The notes under the pieces were generated by a model that had not been told where the DNA came from, did no database searches, and was given only the letters and a program-made list of their open reading frames with translations. A program made the position numbers and the translations under genes. A DNA stretch of 64,000 bases from Salinibaculum rarum (lineage in GTDB: Archaea; Halobacteriota; Halobacteria; Halobacteriales; Haloarculaceae): positions 1,984,001-2,048,000 of the forward strand of contig NZ_CP129992.1 in assembly GCF_030505615.1 (NCBI RefSeq). The letters run 5' to 3'. This document shows positions 1 through 8,408 of the stretch, piece after piece (position 1 is the stretch's first letter; every line of letters starts with the position of its first letter).

Positions 1-1
1 G

Positions 2-403
2 ACTGACGGGGGATTCACCGAACTCGCCGACGGTGGTGAACTCTCCGTTTTCGGTGTCGACCTGCCGAAGCCGGTCGCTACCTTCGTGGGCATTTTCTCG
101 ATGATGGCTGTCGGTGAGTTCGGGGACAAGACTCAACTCATCACGATTAGTCTCGCGATTCAGTACGGCGCGTCGCCTGCAATCTGGGTCGGTGAGATGA
201 TCGCCATCGTGCCGGTGAGTCTGGCAAACGCGCTCTTTTTCCACCGGTTTGCCCACAAGTTCAACCTGCGGAAGGCCCACTTCGCCGGCGCGATAATCTT
301 CGTGTTCTTCGCACTGGACACGCTGCTCGCGGTGACGACCGGCTTTTCGGTCTGGGGGACCGTCGTCGAGGGCGTCGCGGCGTTGCTTCTGGCAGCGGTC
401 TGA
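2..403 (+). CDS. TMEM165/GDT1 (UPF0016) family transporter, C-terminal part
   Basis: Only the end of the gene is in the window; the frame is open from the left edge, so the 5' end is missing. The visible 133 residues carry the family signature E-x-G-D-K-T-Q (GEFGDKTQ), followed by several hydrophobic helices and a hydrophobic C-terminus. GDT1/TMEM165 proteins are membrane cation transporters (Ca2+/Mn2+ exchange) built from two such repeats. This half would be the second repeat and an N-terminal repeat is expected upstream. The internal GTG at 86 is not the true start because the reading frame and sequence character continue upstream of it. The substrate cannot be told from the sequence. Confidence 0.85.
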   Translation, partial: TDGGFTELADGGELSVFGVDLPKPVATFVGIFSMMAVGEFGDKTQLITISLAIQYGASPAIWVGEMIAIVPVSLANALFFHRFAHKFNLRKAHFAGAIIFVFFALDTLLAVTTGFSVWGTVVEGVAALLLAAV

Positions 404-469
404 CCTCCGCCATTTTCGACTAAAAAGAACGTTCTGATTGACATGTATATGCCGTGTGACAATAACCCG

Positions 470-489
470 GGGGATAACTTTTTATCCCC
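470..489. promoter_or_regulatory. perfect 8-bp palindrome over the TATA region of the PAS kinase gene
   Basis: GGGGATAA at 470-477 and TTATCCCC at 482-489 form a perfect inverted repeat with a 4-nt spacer (CTTT). The TTTTTATC stretch in its right half lies about 30 nt before the ATG at 516, where a haloarchaeal TATA box is expected. It could be an operator controlling the kinase gene. It could also be a hairpin ending the upstream transcript, which stops at 403. Confidence 0.5.
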
Positions 490-515
490 TAGTTTCTGCT
501 ATCTAGCAAACGAAG

Positions 516-2729
516 ATGCAGCGCCCTGGGTCCCGTGATGAGTCGCCCGATATCGGATCAGAGTGGCCACTCGCCGACAGCACGCAGATTCGACTGCTCT
601 ACGTCGGTACTGACGAGGACGAACTCGGTGCCGTCGCGTCGTATGCCGCGCGAGAGTACGACGAACTCACGCTCGTCACGAACACCGACCCCACCGCCGC
701 CGTCGAGACGGTCCAGGACTGGCCGTTCGACTGTGTGGTCGTCGAGAGCGACCAGCCAGAAGACGACTGGCTGACGCTGCTCAGGGAGAGCGCCACGCCG
801 ACAATCCTCTACACCAGCGCCCACTCGGCAGACATCGACGACGAAATTCTGGAGTCCGTCGAGACAGTGGTCGGTAAGGAATCTGAGGGAAGACGCTCGC
901 TGTTCGCGAAGGTTCTCGGCATCGTCGGGGGCAGCCAACCAAAGCAAGCGACGGGGCGAGCCGGCAGTATCTGCTCGCTCGAAGCCGACAGACAACACCA
1001 GACTGGCTGTTTTCTCGTCAATCGCGACGGCCGCGTTCACTGGTCGAACGTCTCGCTTCGCGCGCTTTTCGGGACACAGACGCCGGGGCGAGACAGCCCG
1101 AAACCGACACACTTCTATCGCAGACTCGCGGCCATCTTCGAAGGCGGGCCGGAGACGGCACTCGATTTGACGACGCTGCTCGCCAGCAACAGAGTTCGCC
1201 ACGGGAAAGTCATCCGGGCACCAGTCGGTGACCGGGTCGAGTATTTCGTCCACTCGAGTTACCCAGTCCTCGACGACGGTGACGTTCGCTTCGAGATACT
1301 CGAACCCGTCTCGTCACAGATCGAGAGTTACGACAGTGTCCAACTGTTCGAGGAACTGGCCGCTAATGCCGTCGACGGTCTGTTCGCCCTCGACGCCGAC
1401 GGGTACATCGAGTACTGCAATCACTCCTACGCCGAGATGGCCGGGTACGACCGCGCCGAACTCCTCGGTGACCACGTCTCGAAGACGATGGCCGAAGGGG
1501 AACTCGAACGTGCCCAGCAGGTCCTCACAGATATTCTCAGCTCCGACCGCGAGAGCGGGACGATAGACATGACAATCGCGACTGGGGATGGCGACCACGT
1601 CGAGGTCTCCTATCACTTCAAGCCACGACAGACGGTCGACGGGGAGTACGGCGGTCTCATCGGTGTCGTCCGCGACATCACCGAGCGCAAGGCCCGAGAG
1701 CAGGAACTCGAACAGTACCGAACCCTTGTCGAGAGCGCGGGCGACCCGATGTACGTCTTCGACGAGAGCGGACACATCAAAGTCTGCAACGAGGCGATGG
1801 TCGAGTTCACCGGACTGTCACGGACGACTCTCAGAGGGCTCCATCTGGTCGAACTGCTCCCCAGAGAGAGCATCAAACAGGGCAACGAAGCGCTCGAACG
1901 CATCCTGACCGACCGGACTAACCGCTGGGAGTCGTTCGAGGTGTGGCTCACCGACAGCGACGGCTACGAGCGACTCTTCGAGGTGACCGTCGGTCCCATC
2001 CAGGAACACGGCGACGTCAGCGAGTGGGTCGCGACGCTTCGGGACGTCACTGACCGCCATCGCAAACAACAGCAAATCCAGCGCATCAAACAGGTGTTTG
2101 CCCGCTCGCTCCGCCACAACATCCGCAACAAGACTGCCGTCATCAACGGATTCGCGGCGGCAATCGAGGACAGCGTGTCCGGCGAGAACAAAGAATCTGT
2201 CGAGCGAATCCGGGCCGCGAGTGAGGCCCTTGCGACGACCAGCGAGAAGGTCAGTAACCTCGAGTGGATTGTCGGGGGCGACTTCGAACAGGTCGACCAC
2301 GAACTCGCGACGCTGGTGTCGGACTCAATCAGGGCCGCTCGGGACACCGAACCCGCTGCTACTATCGAGACCGACTTGCCCGAGTGTGTCCGCGTCACGG
2401 GTATCCGTGACCTCGACTTTGCTTTCCGAAACCTCATCGAGAACGCGCTCGAACACGGCCACGACGGAACCCCACCGACGGTGACTGTCGAGGTGACCGA
2501 GGCCGACGACGAGTGGGTAACAGTCAGTGTCACGGACGACGGGCCGGGCATCCCGGACCACGAGGTCCGCGTCATCGAGCGCGGCGAGGAGACGGCGCTC
2601 GAACACGCAAGCGGGTTGGGGCTGTGGCTCGTCGACCAGGTCATCGAACAGTCCGGCGGGGACCTCCAGTTCGAGGTCGAAGACGGCACTCGCGCCTCCG
2701 TCAAGCTCCGGCGAGCCCACTCCGAGTGA
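516..2729 (+). CDS. PAS-domain sensor histidine kinase with receiver-like N-terminus
   Basis: Cytoplasmic signalling kinase of 737 residues with no obvious membrane segment. Order: a receiver-like fold at about residues 22-130, a weak PAS-like region at about 165-260, a clear PAS at about 278-395 ending with the PAC-type DITERK, and a third PAS at about 404-515. The H-box follows at about 530 (RSLRHNIRNK). The ATPase has an N-box near 637 (NLIENALEHG), G1 (DDGPGIP) and G2 (GLGLWL). In the receiver-like domain the usual phospho-accepting Asp position reads VVVES, so it may be a pseudo-receiver with Glu. The ATG at 516 is chosen because a TATA-like element lies about 30 nt upstream. Haloarchaea carry dozens of such kinases; the stimulus and partner regulator are unknown and no response regulator is adjacent. 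Confidence 0.92.
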   Translation: MQRPGSRDESPDIGSEWPLADSTQIRLLYVGTDEDELGAVASYAAREYDELTLVTNTDPTAAVETVQDWPFDCVVVESDQPEDDWLTLLRESATPTILYTSAHSADIDDEILESVETVVGKESEGRRSLFAKVLGIVGGSQPKQATGRAGSICSLEADRQHQTGCFLVNRDGRVHWSNVSLRALFGTQTPGRDSPKPTHFYRRLAAIFEGGPETALDLTTLLASNRVRHGKVIRAPVGDRVEYFVHSSYPVLDDGDVRFEILEPVSSQIESYDSVQLFEELAANAVDGLFALDADGYIEYCNHSYAEMAGYDRAELLGDHVSKTMAEGELERAQQVLTDILSSDRESGTIDMTIATGDGDHVEVSYHFKPRQTVDGEYGGLIGVVRDITERKAREQELEQYRTLVESAGDPMYVFDESGHIKVCNEAMVEFTGLSRTTLRGLHLVELLPRESIKQGNEALERILTDRTNRWESFEVWLTDSDGYERLFEVTVGPIQEHGDVSEWVATLRDVTDRHRKQQQIQRIKQVFARSLRHNIRNKTAVINGFAAAIEDSVSGENKESVERIRAASEALATTSEKVSNLEWIVGGDFEQVDHELATLVSDSIRAARDTEPAATIETDLPECVRVTGIRDLDFAFRNLIENALEHGHDGTPPTVTVEVTEADDEWVTVSVTDDGPGIPDHEVRVIERGEETALEHASGLGLWLVDQVIEQSGGDLQFEVEDGTRASVKLRRAHSE

Positions 2730-2798
2730 ACGACTGACGGCCACCGGGGACGGCAGGGACCGTCACCCACAAACGCGGCCACCGCCTACGGCAGGTCG

Positions 2799-3710
2799 AT
2801 GTCCGAGGAGGCAGACGACCCGCTTGCCGACGTGCCCACAGACGACGTTCGCGAGGCGCTGATTTCGTGGTACGAGCAGGACCACCGCTCGTTTCCCTGG
2901 CGCGAGACGACAGAGCCCTACGAGATTCTCGTCTCGGAAGTGATGAGCCAGCAGACACAGCTCGGCCGGGTCGTCGATGCCTGGCGGGCCTTTCTCGACC
3001 GCTGGCCGACGGCTGCCGACCTCGCCGCCGCGGACCGCGCCGACGTGGTCGGGTTCTGGACCGACCACTCGCTGGGGTACAACAATCGTGCGAAGTACCT
3101 CCACGAGGCGGCCCAGCAGGTCCAGACGGAATTCGACGGACAGTTTCCCGACGACCCCGACGGCCTCTCGGAACTGATGGGCGTGGGTCCATACACCGCA
3201 AACGCCGTCGCCAGTTTCGCGTTCAACAACGGCGACGCTGTCGTCGACACGAACGTCAAACGCGTCCTCTATCGGGCCTTCGACGTACCCGACGACGATG
3301 CGGCCTTCGAGCGGGCGGCGACAGCACTCCTGCCACCGGGCGAGTCGCGGGTCTGGAACAACGCCATCATGGAACTCGGTGGGGTCGCCTGCGAACAGAC
3401 TCCCAGCTGTGACGAGGCGGACTGTCCCTGGCGGGAGTGGTGTTCGGCGTACGCCTCCGGTGATTTCACTGCGCCGGACGTGCCGACCCAGCCAGAGTTC
3501 GAGGGGAGCCGACGACAGATGCGCGGCCGGGTCGTCTCGGTACTCAAAGAGTACGACGAGCTCCCGCTGGACAAACTCGGCCCACGCGTGCGCGTCGATT
3601 ACGTTCCCGAGGGAGAATACGGTCGCGAGTGGCTTCGAGGGCTCCTCTCTGACCTTGAATCGGACGGGCTGGTGACCGTCGCTGATGGGAGTGCGAGCCT
3701 CCAGCGGTAA
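2799..3710 (+). CDS. mutY: A/G-specific adenine DNA glycosylase (MutY)
   Basis: Base-excision repair enzyme that removes adenine mispaired with 8-oxoguanine. The catalytic Glu sits in SEVMSQQTQ, the helix-hairpin-helix is LMGVGPYTANAVASFAF, and the catalytic Asp is in VVDTNVKR. Four cysteines after the HhH-GPD core (C-x5-C-x4-C-x5-C, around residues 198-215) should bind the 4Fe-4S cluster; their spacing differs from the C-x6-C-x2-C-x5-C of E. coli MutY. At 303 residues it is shorter than bacterial MutY. The usual Nudix-like 8-oxoG recognition domain is replaced by about 60 residues that look like a small winged-helix domain. It starts 69 bp after the kinase stop. Confidence 0.93.
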   Translation: MSEEADDPLADVPTDDVREALISWYEQDHRSFPWRETTEPYEILVSEVMSQQTQLGRVVDAWRAFLDRWPTAADLAAADRADVVGFWTDHSLGYNNRAKYLHEAAQQVQTEFDGQFPDDPDGLSELMGVGPYTANAVASFAFNNGDAVVDTNVKRVLYRAFDVPDDDAAFERAATALLPPGESRVWNNAIMELGGVACEQTPSCDEADCPWREWCSAYASGDFTAPDVPTQPEFEGSRRQMRGRVVSVLKEYDELPLDKLGPRVRVDYVPEGEYGREWLRGLLSDLESDGLVTVADGSASLQR

Positions 3711-3767
3711 CTCGTGGACGGAACCGCCGAGCACTGCATCTAAGGCTTTACCCGTCCACCTGTGAGT

Positions 3768-4346
3768 ATGACACCACCAACAGTCGTCGCGCTCTGTGGC
3801 AGTCTCAGAGACGGCAGTTACACGCGTATCGCAGCACGACACGCACTCGCGGCCGCCGCAGACCGCGGCGCACAGACAGAACTGCTCGATTTGCGCGACT
3901 TTGACCTTCCACTGTTTGACCCCAATGACGAAGACGCCGGCGACGCCCCGGAGCTTCGGCGGCGCATTCGCAATGCTGACGCCATCGTCCTCGGGACGCC
4001 GATGTACCATGGCTCGTACAGCGCACCGCTGAAAAACGCCATCGACTACTGTGGCTTCGACGAGTTCGAGGACAAGACGGTCGGGCTGCTTGGCATCGCC
4101 GGTGGGAACTTCCCGCTCTCTGCGCTCGAACACCTGCGGACCGTCTGTCGCGCACTCGATGCGTGGGTCCTGCCCTATCAGGCCGCAGTGCCCCGCGCGA
4201 GCGGGAAATTCGAGGATGGCGCGTTCACCGACCAGGGCCACGCCGACCGCGTCGCAGTGCTCGGCGAACGCGCCACCGAGTACGCGGACATCAGTCCGGA
4301 CCCGGCGTGCTTCCAGAGCGAGGAAAACGTCGGCGCTGACGACTGA
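3768..4346 (+). CDS. NADPH-dependent FMN reductase family protein
   Basis: Flavodoxin-fold oxidoreductase of about 192 residues. The N-terminal GSLRDGSYTR loop matches the FMN-phosphate-binding loop of the family. GTPMYHGSYSAPLKNAIDY is the characteristic second motif that packs on the flavin. Such enzymes move electrons from NAD(P)H to FMN or to quinone/azo/chromate acceptors; the physiological acceptor cannot be read from sequence. A GTG at 3762 is in frame, but the ATG at 3768 gives the usual start just before the first beta strand. It stands alone, with no redox partner next to it. Confidence 0.85.
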   Translation: MTPPTVVALCGSLRDGSYTRIAARHALAAAADRGAQTELLDLRDFDLPLFDPNDEDAGDAPELRRRIRNADAIVLGTPMYHGSYSAPLKNAIDYCGFDEFEDKTVGLLGIAGGNFPLSALEHLRTVCRALDAWVLPYQAAVPRASGKFEDGAFTDQGHADRVAVLGERATEYADISPDPACFQSEENVGADD

Positions 4347-4415
4347 GCCCGCCGGTGGGGCGACAACTGGGCCGATTGCACAACGGTAAAGCCGGCCGGT
4401 CCCTAACTATCGGCT

Positions 4416-5036
4416 GTGACTCAGTGGGTCGAGAATCCGGAACTGGGCCGCGAGCGCGGCCCCATCGCGCTTGCACGCGCGTGGGTCGAGATACTGCTGC
4501 GCCCAAGTTCGTTTTTCAGGGCGAAGATTGCGCCCGGTGACCAGGCGCCGGGGCTGACCTTCGCCGCGACTGTCGTTTTCTTCGCCGAAGCGATACGACT
4601 GGCGACGACGGCAGACGCCTATCCGGTCGTCGCCGACCAGCCCGCGGCGTCGGCGATTCTGTGGCTGCTGGTCGTGATGGTCCTGGTCACTCCCGCGGGT
4701 ATCCACCTGACTGCGGCACTGCAGACCGTGATTTTGATCGGCGGCGCCGGCGACAGAGCAGGGGTCAGCAAGACGGTCCAGGTCATCTGTTACTCGCTTG
4801 CCCCACTCGCGTTTCTGGGCGTCCCCAGCGTCTGGGTGAAGGCGGCCGTCGTCCTGTGGGCTGGCGCCCTGTTCGTCTACGGAATCGCGACCGTCCACAA
4901 CGTCTGGCTGCCGAAAGCGGTGGGGCTGGCCGCGCTCCCGGCTATCCTCCTTGTCGGCTACGGCTTTGGCGGGAACGCACACGTCCTCGCGGCCGGCGAA
5001 CGACTCCTCGAAGCCATCGAGCAGGCGATTGGGTAA
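4416..5036 (+). CDS. Yip1-family multi-pass membrane protein
   Basis: Predicted integral membrane protein of 206 residues with about five hydrophobic segments. It opens with a soluble stretch containing the common Yip1-domain beginning (RAWVEILLRPSSFF) in which a low-complexity cytoplasmic N-terminus precedes the first helix. A GTG at 4416 is the start. The tail is short and polar. Function is unknown in archaea; eukaryotic Yip1 proteins act in vesicle traffic, which does not transfer here. No operon partner: 69 bp separate it from the preceding FMN reductase stop and 60 bp from the following small gene. Confidence 0.75.
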   Translation: MTQWVENPELGRERGPIALARAWVEILLRPSSFFRAKIAPGDQAPGLTFAATVVFFAEAIRLATTADAYPVVADQPAASAILWLLVVMVLVTPAGIHLTAALQTVILIGGAGDRAGVSKTVQVICYSLAPLAFLGVPSVWVKAAVVLWAGALFVYGIATVHNVWLPKAVGLAALPAILLVGYGFGGNAHVLAAGERLLEAIEQAIG

Positions 5037-5096
5037 TTCCGGCGCGACGACGGCGCGAGGGGTGACTTTTTGAAGCCACCACACCGAGGGTCTGCT

Positions 5097-5360
5097 ATGC
5101 TGACCTTCGACTTCAAGCAGTTCATGTTCGAACTCAAAGAGGGCGCAATCAAACACGTCGGGGCATCCAACAACGCCGCGACGGTGAAACTCTACGACAT
5201 CGATTCTATCGACGTCCGGGAGTTCGGCGACGAACGCGTCAAAGTCGCCTTCGAGGACGCCGAGGACAACGAGGTCGAGGTGGCACTGGACCCACCAGAA
5301 GCGCGGGAGGTCGCGCGTGGAATCGAGATGCTCGAAGAGGAAAGCGACCTCTTCGAGTGA
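5097..5360 (+). CDS. small acidic conserved haloarchaeal protein
   Basis: 87 residues from the ATG at 5097. An in-frame TTG at 5070 would add nine poorly conserved-looking residues and is not preferred. The protein is soluble and acidic, with alternating short beta stretches (AATVKLYDIDSIDVREF, ERVKVAF) and a C-terminal helix. I do not recognise a named family with certainty; it looks like one of the small single-domain haloarchaeal proteins of unknown function. It lies between the Yip1-like gene and the RecJ-like gene, 61 bp before the latter. Confidence 0.65.
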   Translation: MLTFDFKQFMFELKEGAIKHVGASNNAATVKLYDIDSIDVREFGDERVKVAFEDAEDNEVEVALDPPEAREVARGIEMLEEESDLFE

Positions 5361-5421
5361 GTGGCGCACGGACGGGCGCGTTTCGACAACCGTTTTAGGG
5401 CGGAACCGCTTTCACCTGCCA

Positions 5422-7560
5422 ATGGGTTCGTGTATCATCTGCGGTACGTCTGTTGACGGCCGTATCTGTGACCTTCACCAGGAAGACGTTGTGTTCGAGT
5501 TTCGGGGCCGCCGGCCCGACGAATTGACGCCCGGTCGCTACTACCGAGGTTCAGTCGACGGGTTCGCCGAGTTCGGTGTCTTCATCGACATCGGGGACAG
5601 CGTGACCGGTCTGCTCCACAAGAGCGAACTGGACCAGCGCCTCGACAGCCTCGACTGGGACTCGGGTGAAACCGTGTTCGTCCAGGTCAAGAGCGTCCGA
5701 GACAACGGGAACATCGACCTCGGCTGGTCGATCCGCCAGGGCGAATCGGAGTTCCGCGGCACGCTCGTCGATGACCCGGACAACGACGGCGCCATCCTGA
5801 AAGAGGACGCGGACGAGACAGACGAAAGCGACAGTACGGACGAATCGAGCGACAGCAGTGTCGGCCAACCGGAGCCACGCGAGACGGAACCCGACACCGA
5901 CGACGAGCAAGCAGCGAGTGCAGAGACGGAAGCGAGAGACGAAACCGAAGAGAGCGACGAGACGGCGGACGCCGAAGAAGCGCCTGAGACCGAGCAGTCC
6001 ACGGAGACGGACGCGCAAGCGGGTCAGACACAGGCGGAAGCCGTCGAAGCGACCATCAGCGAACTCGGCGACAAGGTCGGCAGTCTCGTCCGCATCGAGG
6101 GCGAAATCGCCGACGCGCGCCAGACGAGCGGGCCGACGGTGTTCGAACTGCGCGACGAGACCGGCACCGTCGACTGTGCCGCCTTCGAGGAGGCGGGCGT
6201 TCGCGCCTACCCGGAAGTCGACGAAGGCGACGTCGTCCGCATCGAGGGCGAAGTCGAAAAGCGACGCGGCGAACTCCAGGTCGAGACGGAAGCGCTGGTC
6301 GTCCTCGAAGACGAGGAGCGCGATGCTGTCACCCAGCGGATGGAAGACGCCATGCTCCAGCGGGCCCGACCGGACGCGCTGGCGCCGCTCGCGGAAGACC
6401 CCGCCGTTGAATCGGTCACCGATTCGCTGCTCGACGCCGCGACGGCGATTCGCCGCGCCGTGCTCGAAAGTCGACCAATCGTCGTCCGACACAGCGCGAC
6501 GGCCGACGGCTACGTCGCCGGTGTCGCAATCGAGCGGGCGACGCTCCCGCTGATTCGCGAGGAACACCAGAGCAGCGACGCCGAGTACCACTACTTCGAC
6601 CGGCGACCCCTCGAAGAGTCCGTCTACGACATGGACGACGCGACGGGCGACGTGACCCAGATGCTCTCGAACCGGGAGCGTCACGGCGAGAAGTACCCGC
6701 TGTTCGTCTTCGTCGCCGCTGCCGGCACCGCCGAGTCGCTGGACGGGCTGGAACTGCTCGACGTGTACGGCGCCCGCCGCGTCGTCGTCGACGAGCGAGC
6801 AATCGACGACGAGATTGTCGAGGAAGTCGACACGCTGGTCGCACCGTCCCAGGAGGGTGCACCGGAGACGACGGCGACGGCACTCGCCGCGACCATCGCC
6901 AGTGGCGTCAACAGCGACGTCCAGCAGGACCTCGAACACCTTCCGGCGGTCAGTTTCTGGGAGGACGCCCCCGAGGCCTACGTCGACCTCGCGACCGACG
7001 CGGGCTACGATACCGAGACCATCTCGGACATCCGGGAGGCCATCGCACTGGAGGCATATTACCAGTCCTACGAGGACAAGCGCGAACTCATCATCGACCT
7101 CCTCTTTGCCGAACAGACCGAGGACGTGACCGGGCTGGCCGGGCACGTCAGCGAGCAGTTCCGGACGAAGATGGACACCGAAGTCGAGACCGCAGAGGAG
7201 AACCTCGAGGAGCAAACCGTCGACGGCGAGTCGATTCTCGTCCTCGACACGGAGGCGTACACCCACCGCTACGAGTTCCCGCCGACGGAACTTCTCCTGG
7301 ACGAACTCTTCCGGCGACACCGCGAGGACGCGGTCGCGCTGGTTGGGTTCGACACCGACGAAGCCTACGTCCGGAGTGACGCTGACATCGACGTGCGCGC
7401 CGTCGTCGACCAGGCGAGCGAGGAGGCGTCCGAAGCCGGCCTCGACGCTCGCGGCGCACGCGAGGGACGCATCGAGTTCCTCGCTGGCGAGCGCGACGCC
7501 GTTCAAGACGCAGTGCTCGCGGCGCTGGCTGTCGAACTCTCGACGGCACCGGCTGCCTGA
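5422..7560 (+). CDS. RecJ/Cdc45-like protein with zinc finger, S1 and OB domains; degenerate DHH motifs
   Basis: 712 residues from the ATG at 5422 (frame is open further upstream, but this ATG immediately precedes a zinc-finger-like CIICG...CDLH start). Domains: a small C-x2-C / C-x2-H finger (1-25), an S1 RNA-binding domain (about 34-105), an acidic Ser/Glu/Asp linker (about 127-207), an OB-fold like the tRNA/ssDNA-binding type (about 213-300), then a DHH-superfamily core. In that core the first metal motif reads HSATADG (near 354) instead of HxDxDG, and the DHH signature region reads VVVDERAID (near 453). Several metal ligands therefore appear lost. By analogy to Cdc45, an inactive RecJ relative, it may be a scaffold in replication or RNA metabolism; that role is inference. 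Confidence 0.8.
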   Translation: MGSCIICGTSVDGRICDLHQEDVVFEFRGRRPDELTPGRYYRGSVDGFAEFGVFIDIGDSVTGLLHKSELDQRLDSLDWDSGETVFVQVKSVRDNGNIDLGWSIRQGESEFRGTLVDDPDNDGAILKEDADETDESDSTDESSDSSVGQPEPRETEPDTDDEQAASAETEARDETEESDETADAEEAPETEQSTETDAQAGQTQAEAVEATISELGDKVGSLVRIEGEIADARQTSGPTVFELRDETGTVDCAAFEEAGVRAYPEVDEGDVVRIEGEVEKRRGELQVETEALVVLEDEERDAVTQRMEDAMLQRARPDALAPLAEDPAVESVTDSLLDAATAIRRAVLESRPIVVRHSATADGYVAGVAIERATLPLIREEHQSSDAEYHYFDRRPLEESVYDMDDATGDVTQMLSNRERHGEKYPLFVFVAAAGTAESLDGLELLDVYGARRVVVDERAIDDEIVEEVDTLVAPSQEGAPETTATALAATIASGVNSDVQQDLEHLPAVSFWEDAPEAYVDLATDAGYDTETISDIREAIALEAYYQSYEDKRELIIDLLFAEQTEDVTGLAGHVSEQFRTKMDTEVETAEENLEEQTVDGESILVLDTEAYTHRYEFPPTELLLDELFRRHREDAVALVGFDTDEAYVRSDADIDVRAVVDQASEEASEAGLDARGAREGRIEFLAGERDAVQDAVLAALAVELSTAPAA

Positions 7561-7603
7561 GCCTGCTCGTTGTCGGCATCGACGCTGACCGACAATCAAA
7601 GGC

Positions 7604-7610
7604 CGTATAT
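7604..7610 (+). promoter_or_regulatory. TATA-like box for the proline operon
   Basis: An AT-rich cgTATATtc element about 30 nt upstream of the proC ATG at 7638, the spacing of a haloarchaeal TATA box for a near-leaderless transcript. A second AT stretch (gtttatcc) at 7621-7628 is too close to the ATG to be preferred. Confidence 0.45.
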
Positions 7611-7637
7611 TCTCGCTTTGGTTTATCCACGACAAGA

Positions 7638-8408
7638 ATGACTACTATCAGCGTCATCGGCTGCGGTAACATGGGTAGTGCCCTCGTCAAGGGGCTCTCA
7701 CGGACCGGCAAGTACGACATCATCGCGTGTGATCTCGATCCGGACGCGCTCGACGGCGTCGAGGCCGACGCGACGACAACGACCACGGACGCGACGGAGG
7801 CAGCGACGGCGGACGTCGTCTTCGTCGCGGTCAAACCGGAATACGTCGGTGACGCACTCGACTCGTTCGAACTCACACCGGACCAGACGCTGGTCACGAT
7901 TGCCGCTGGCATCACGACAGAGTTCGTCGAGGAACGGACCGACGCGACGGTCGTTCGCATCATGCCGAACCTGGCTGCCGAGACGGGCGATATGGCCGCG
8001 GCTGTCACGTGGGACGAGGTCGACGAGGACGTCCGCGAGATACTCACGGACCTTGGCGAATTCGTCGAAATCGACGAGGACCTGATGGACGCGGCCACCG
8101 CACTGAACGGTAGCAGCCCGGCGTTCGTCTTCTATCTTCTACAGGCGATGAAGGAGGGCGCGGTCGACGAAGGACTGTCTCCCGACAAGGCCGAGACGCT
8201 TGCAGCCCAGACGTTCAAGGGTGCTGCCGAGACCGTCCTCAACTCCGAGAAGACCGCTGACGAACTCATCGACGCGGTCTGTTCGCCAAACGGGACGACA
8301 ATCGAGGGCATGAAAGTACTGCGGAACAGCGAGGTCGACACGACGGTCGCCGAGGCACTGGCAGCGGCGGCTGAACGCTCGGAGGAACTTGCACAGGACA
8401 ATGAGTGA
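7638..8408 (+). CDS. proC: pyrroline-5-carboxylate reductase (ProC)
   Basis: Last step of proline synthesis: NAD(P)H-dependent reduction of 1-pyrroline-5-carboxylate. The 256-residue protein starts with the Rossmann motif [17 protein letters not shown]. It continues with [14 protein letters not shown] and [12 protein letters not shown], and has the conserved [17 protein letters not shown] in the dimerisation region. The C-terminal signature [14 protein letters not shown] corresponds to the P5CR family pattern SPGGTT. It is first in an operon proC-proB-proA; its stop overlaps the proB start by 8 nt (ATGAGTGA), so translation is probably coupled. Confidence 0.97.
   Translation: MTTISVIGCGNMGSALVKGLSRTGKYDIIACDLDPDALDGVEADATTTTTDATEAATADVVFVAVKPEYVGDALDSFELTPDQTLVTIAAGITTEFVEERTDATVVRIMPNLAAETGDMAAAVTWDEVDEDVREILTDLGEFVEIDEDLMDAATALNGSSPAFVFYLLQAMKEGAVDEGLSPDKAETLAAQTFKGAAETVLNSEKTADELIDAVCSPNGTTIEGMKVLRNSEVDTTVAEALAAAAERSEELAQDNE

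Noticed and set aside
5551..7635. 694-codon open frame antisense to the RecJ-like gene
   Set aside because: Composition rich in Arg, Val and Leu without motifs; the + strand frame has clear zinc-finger, S1 and OB domains.
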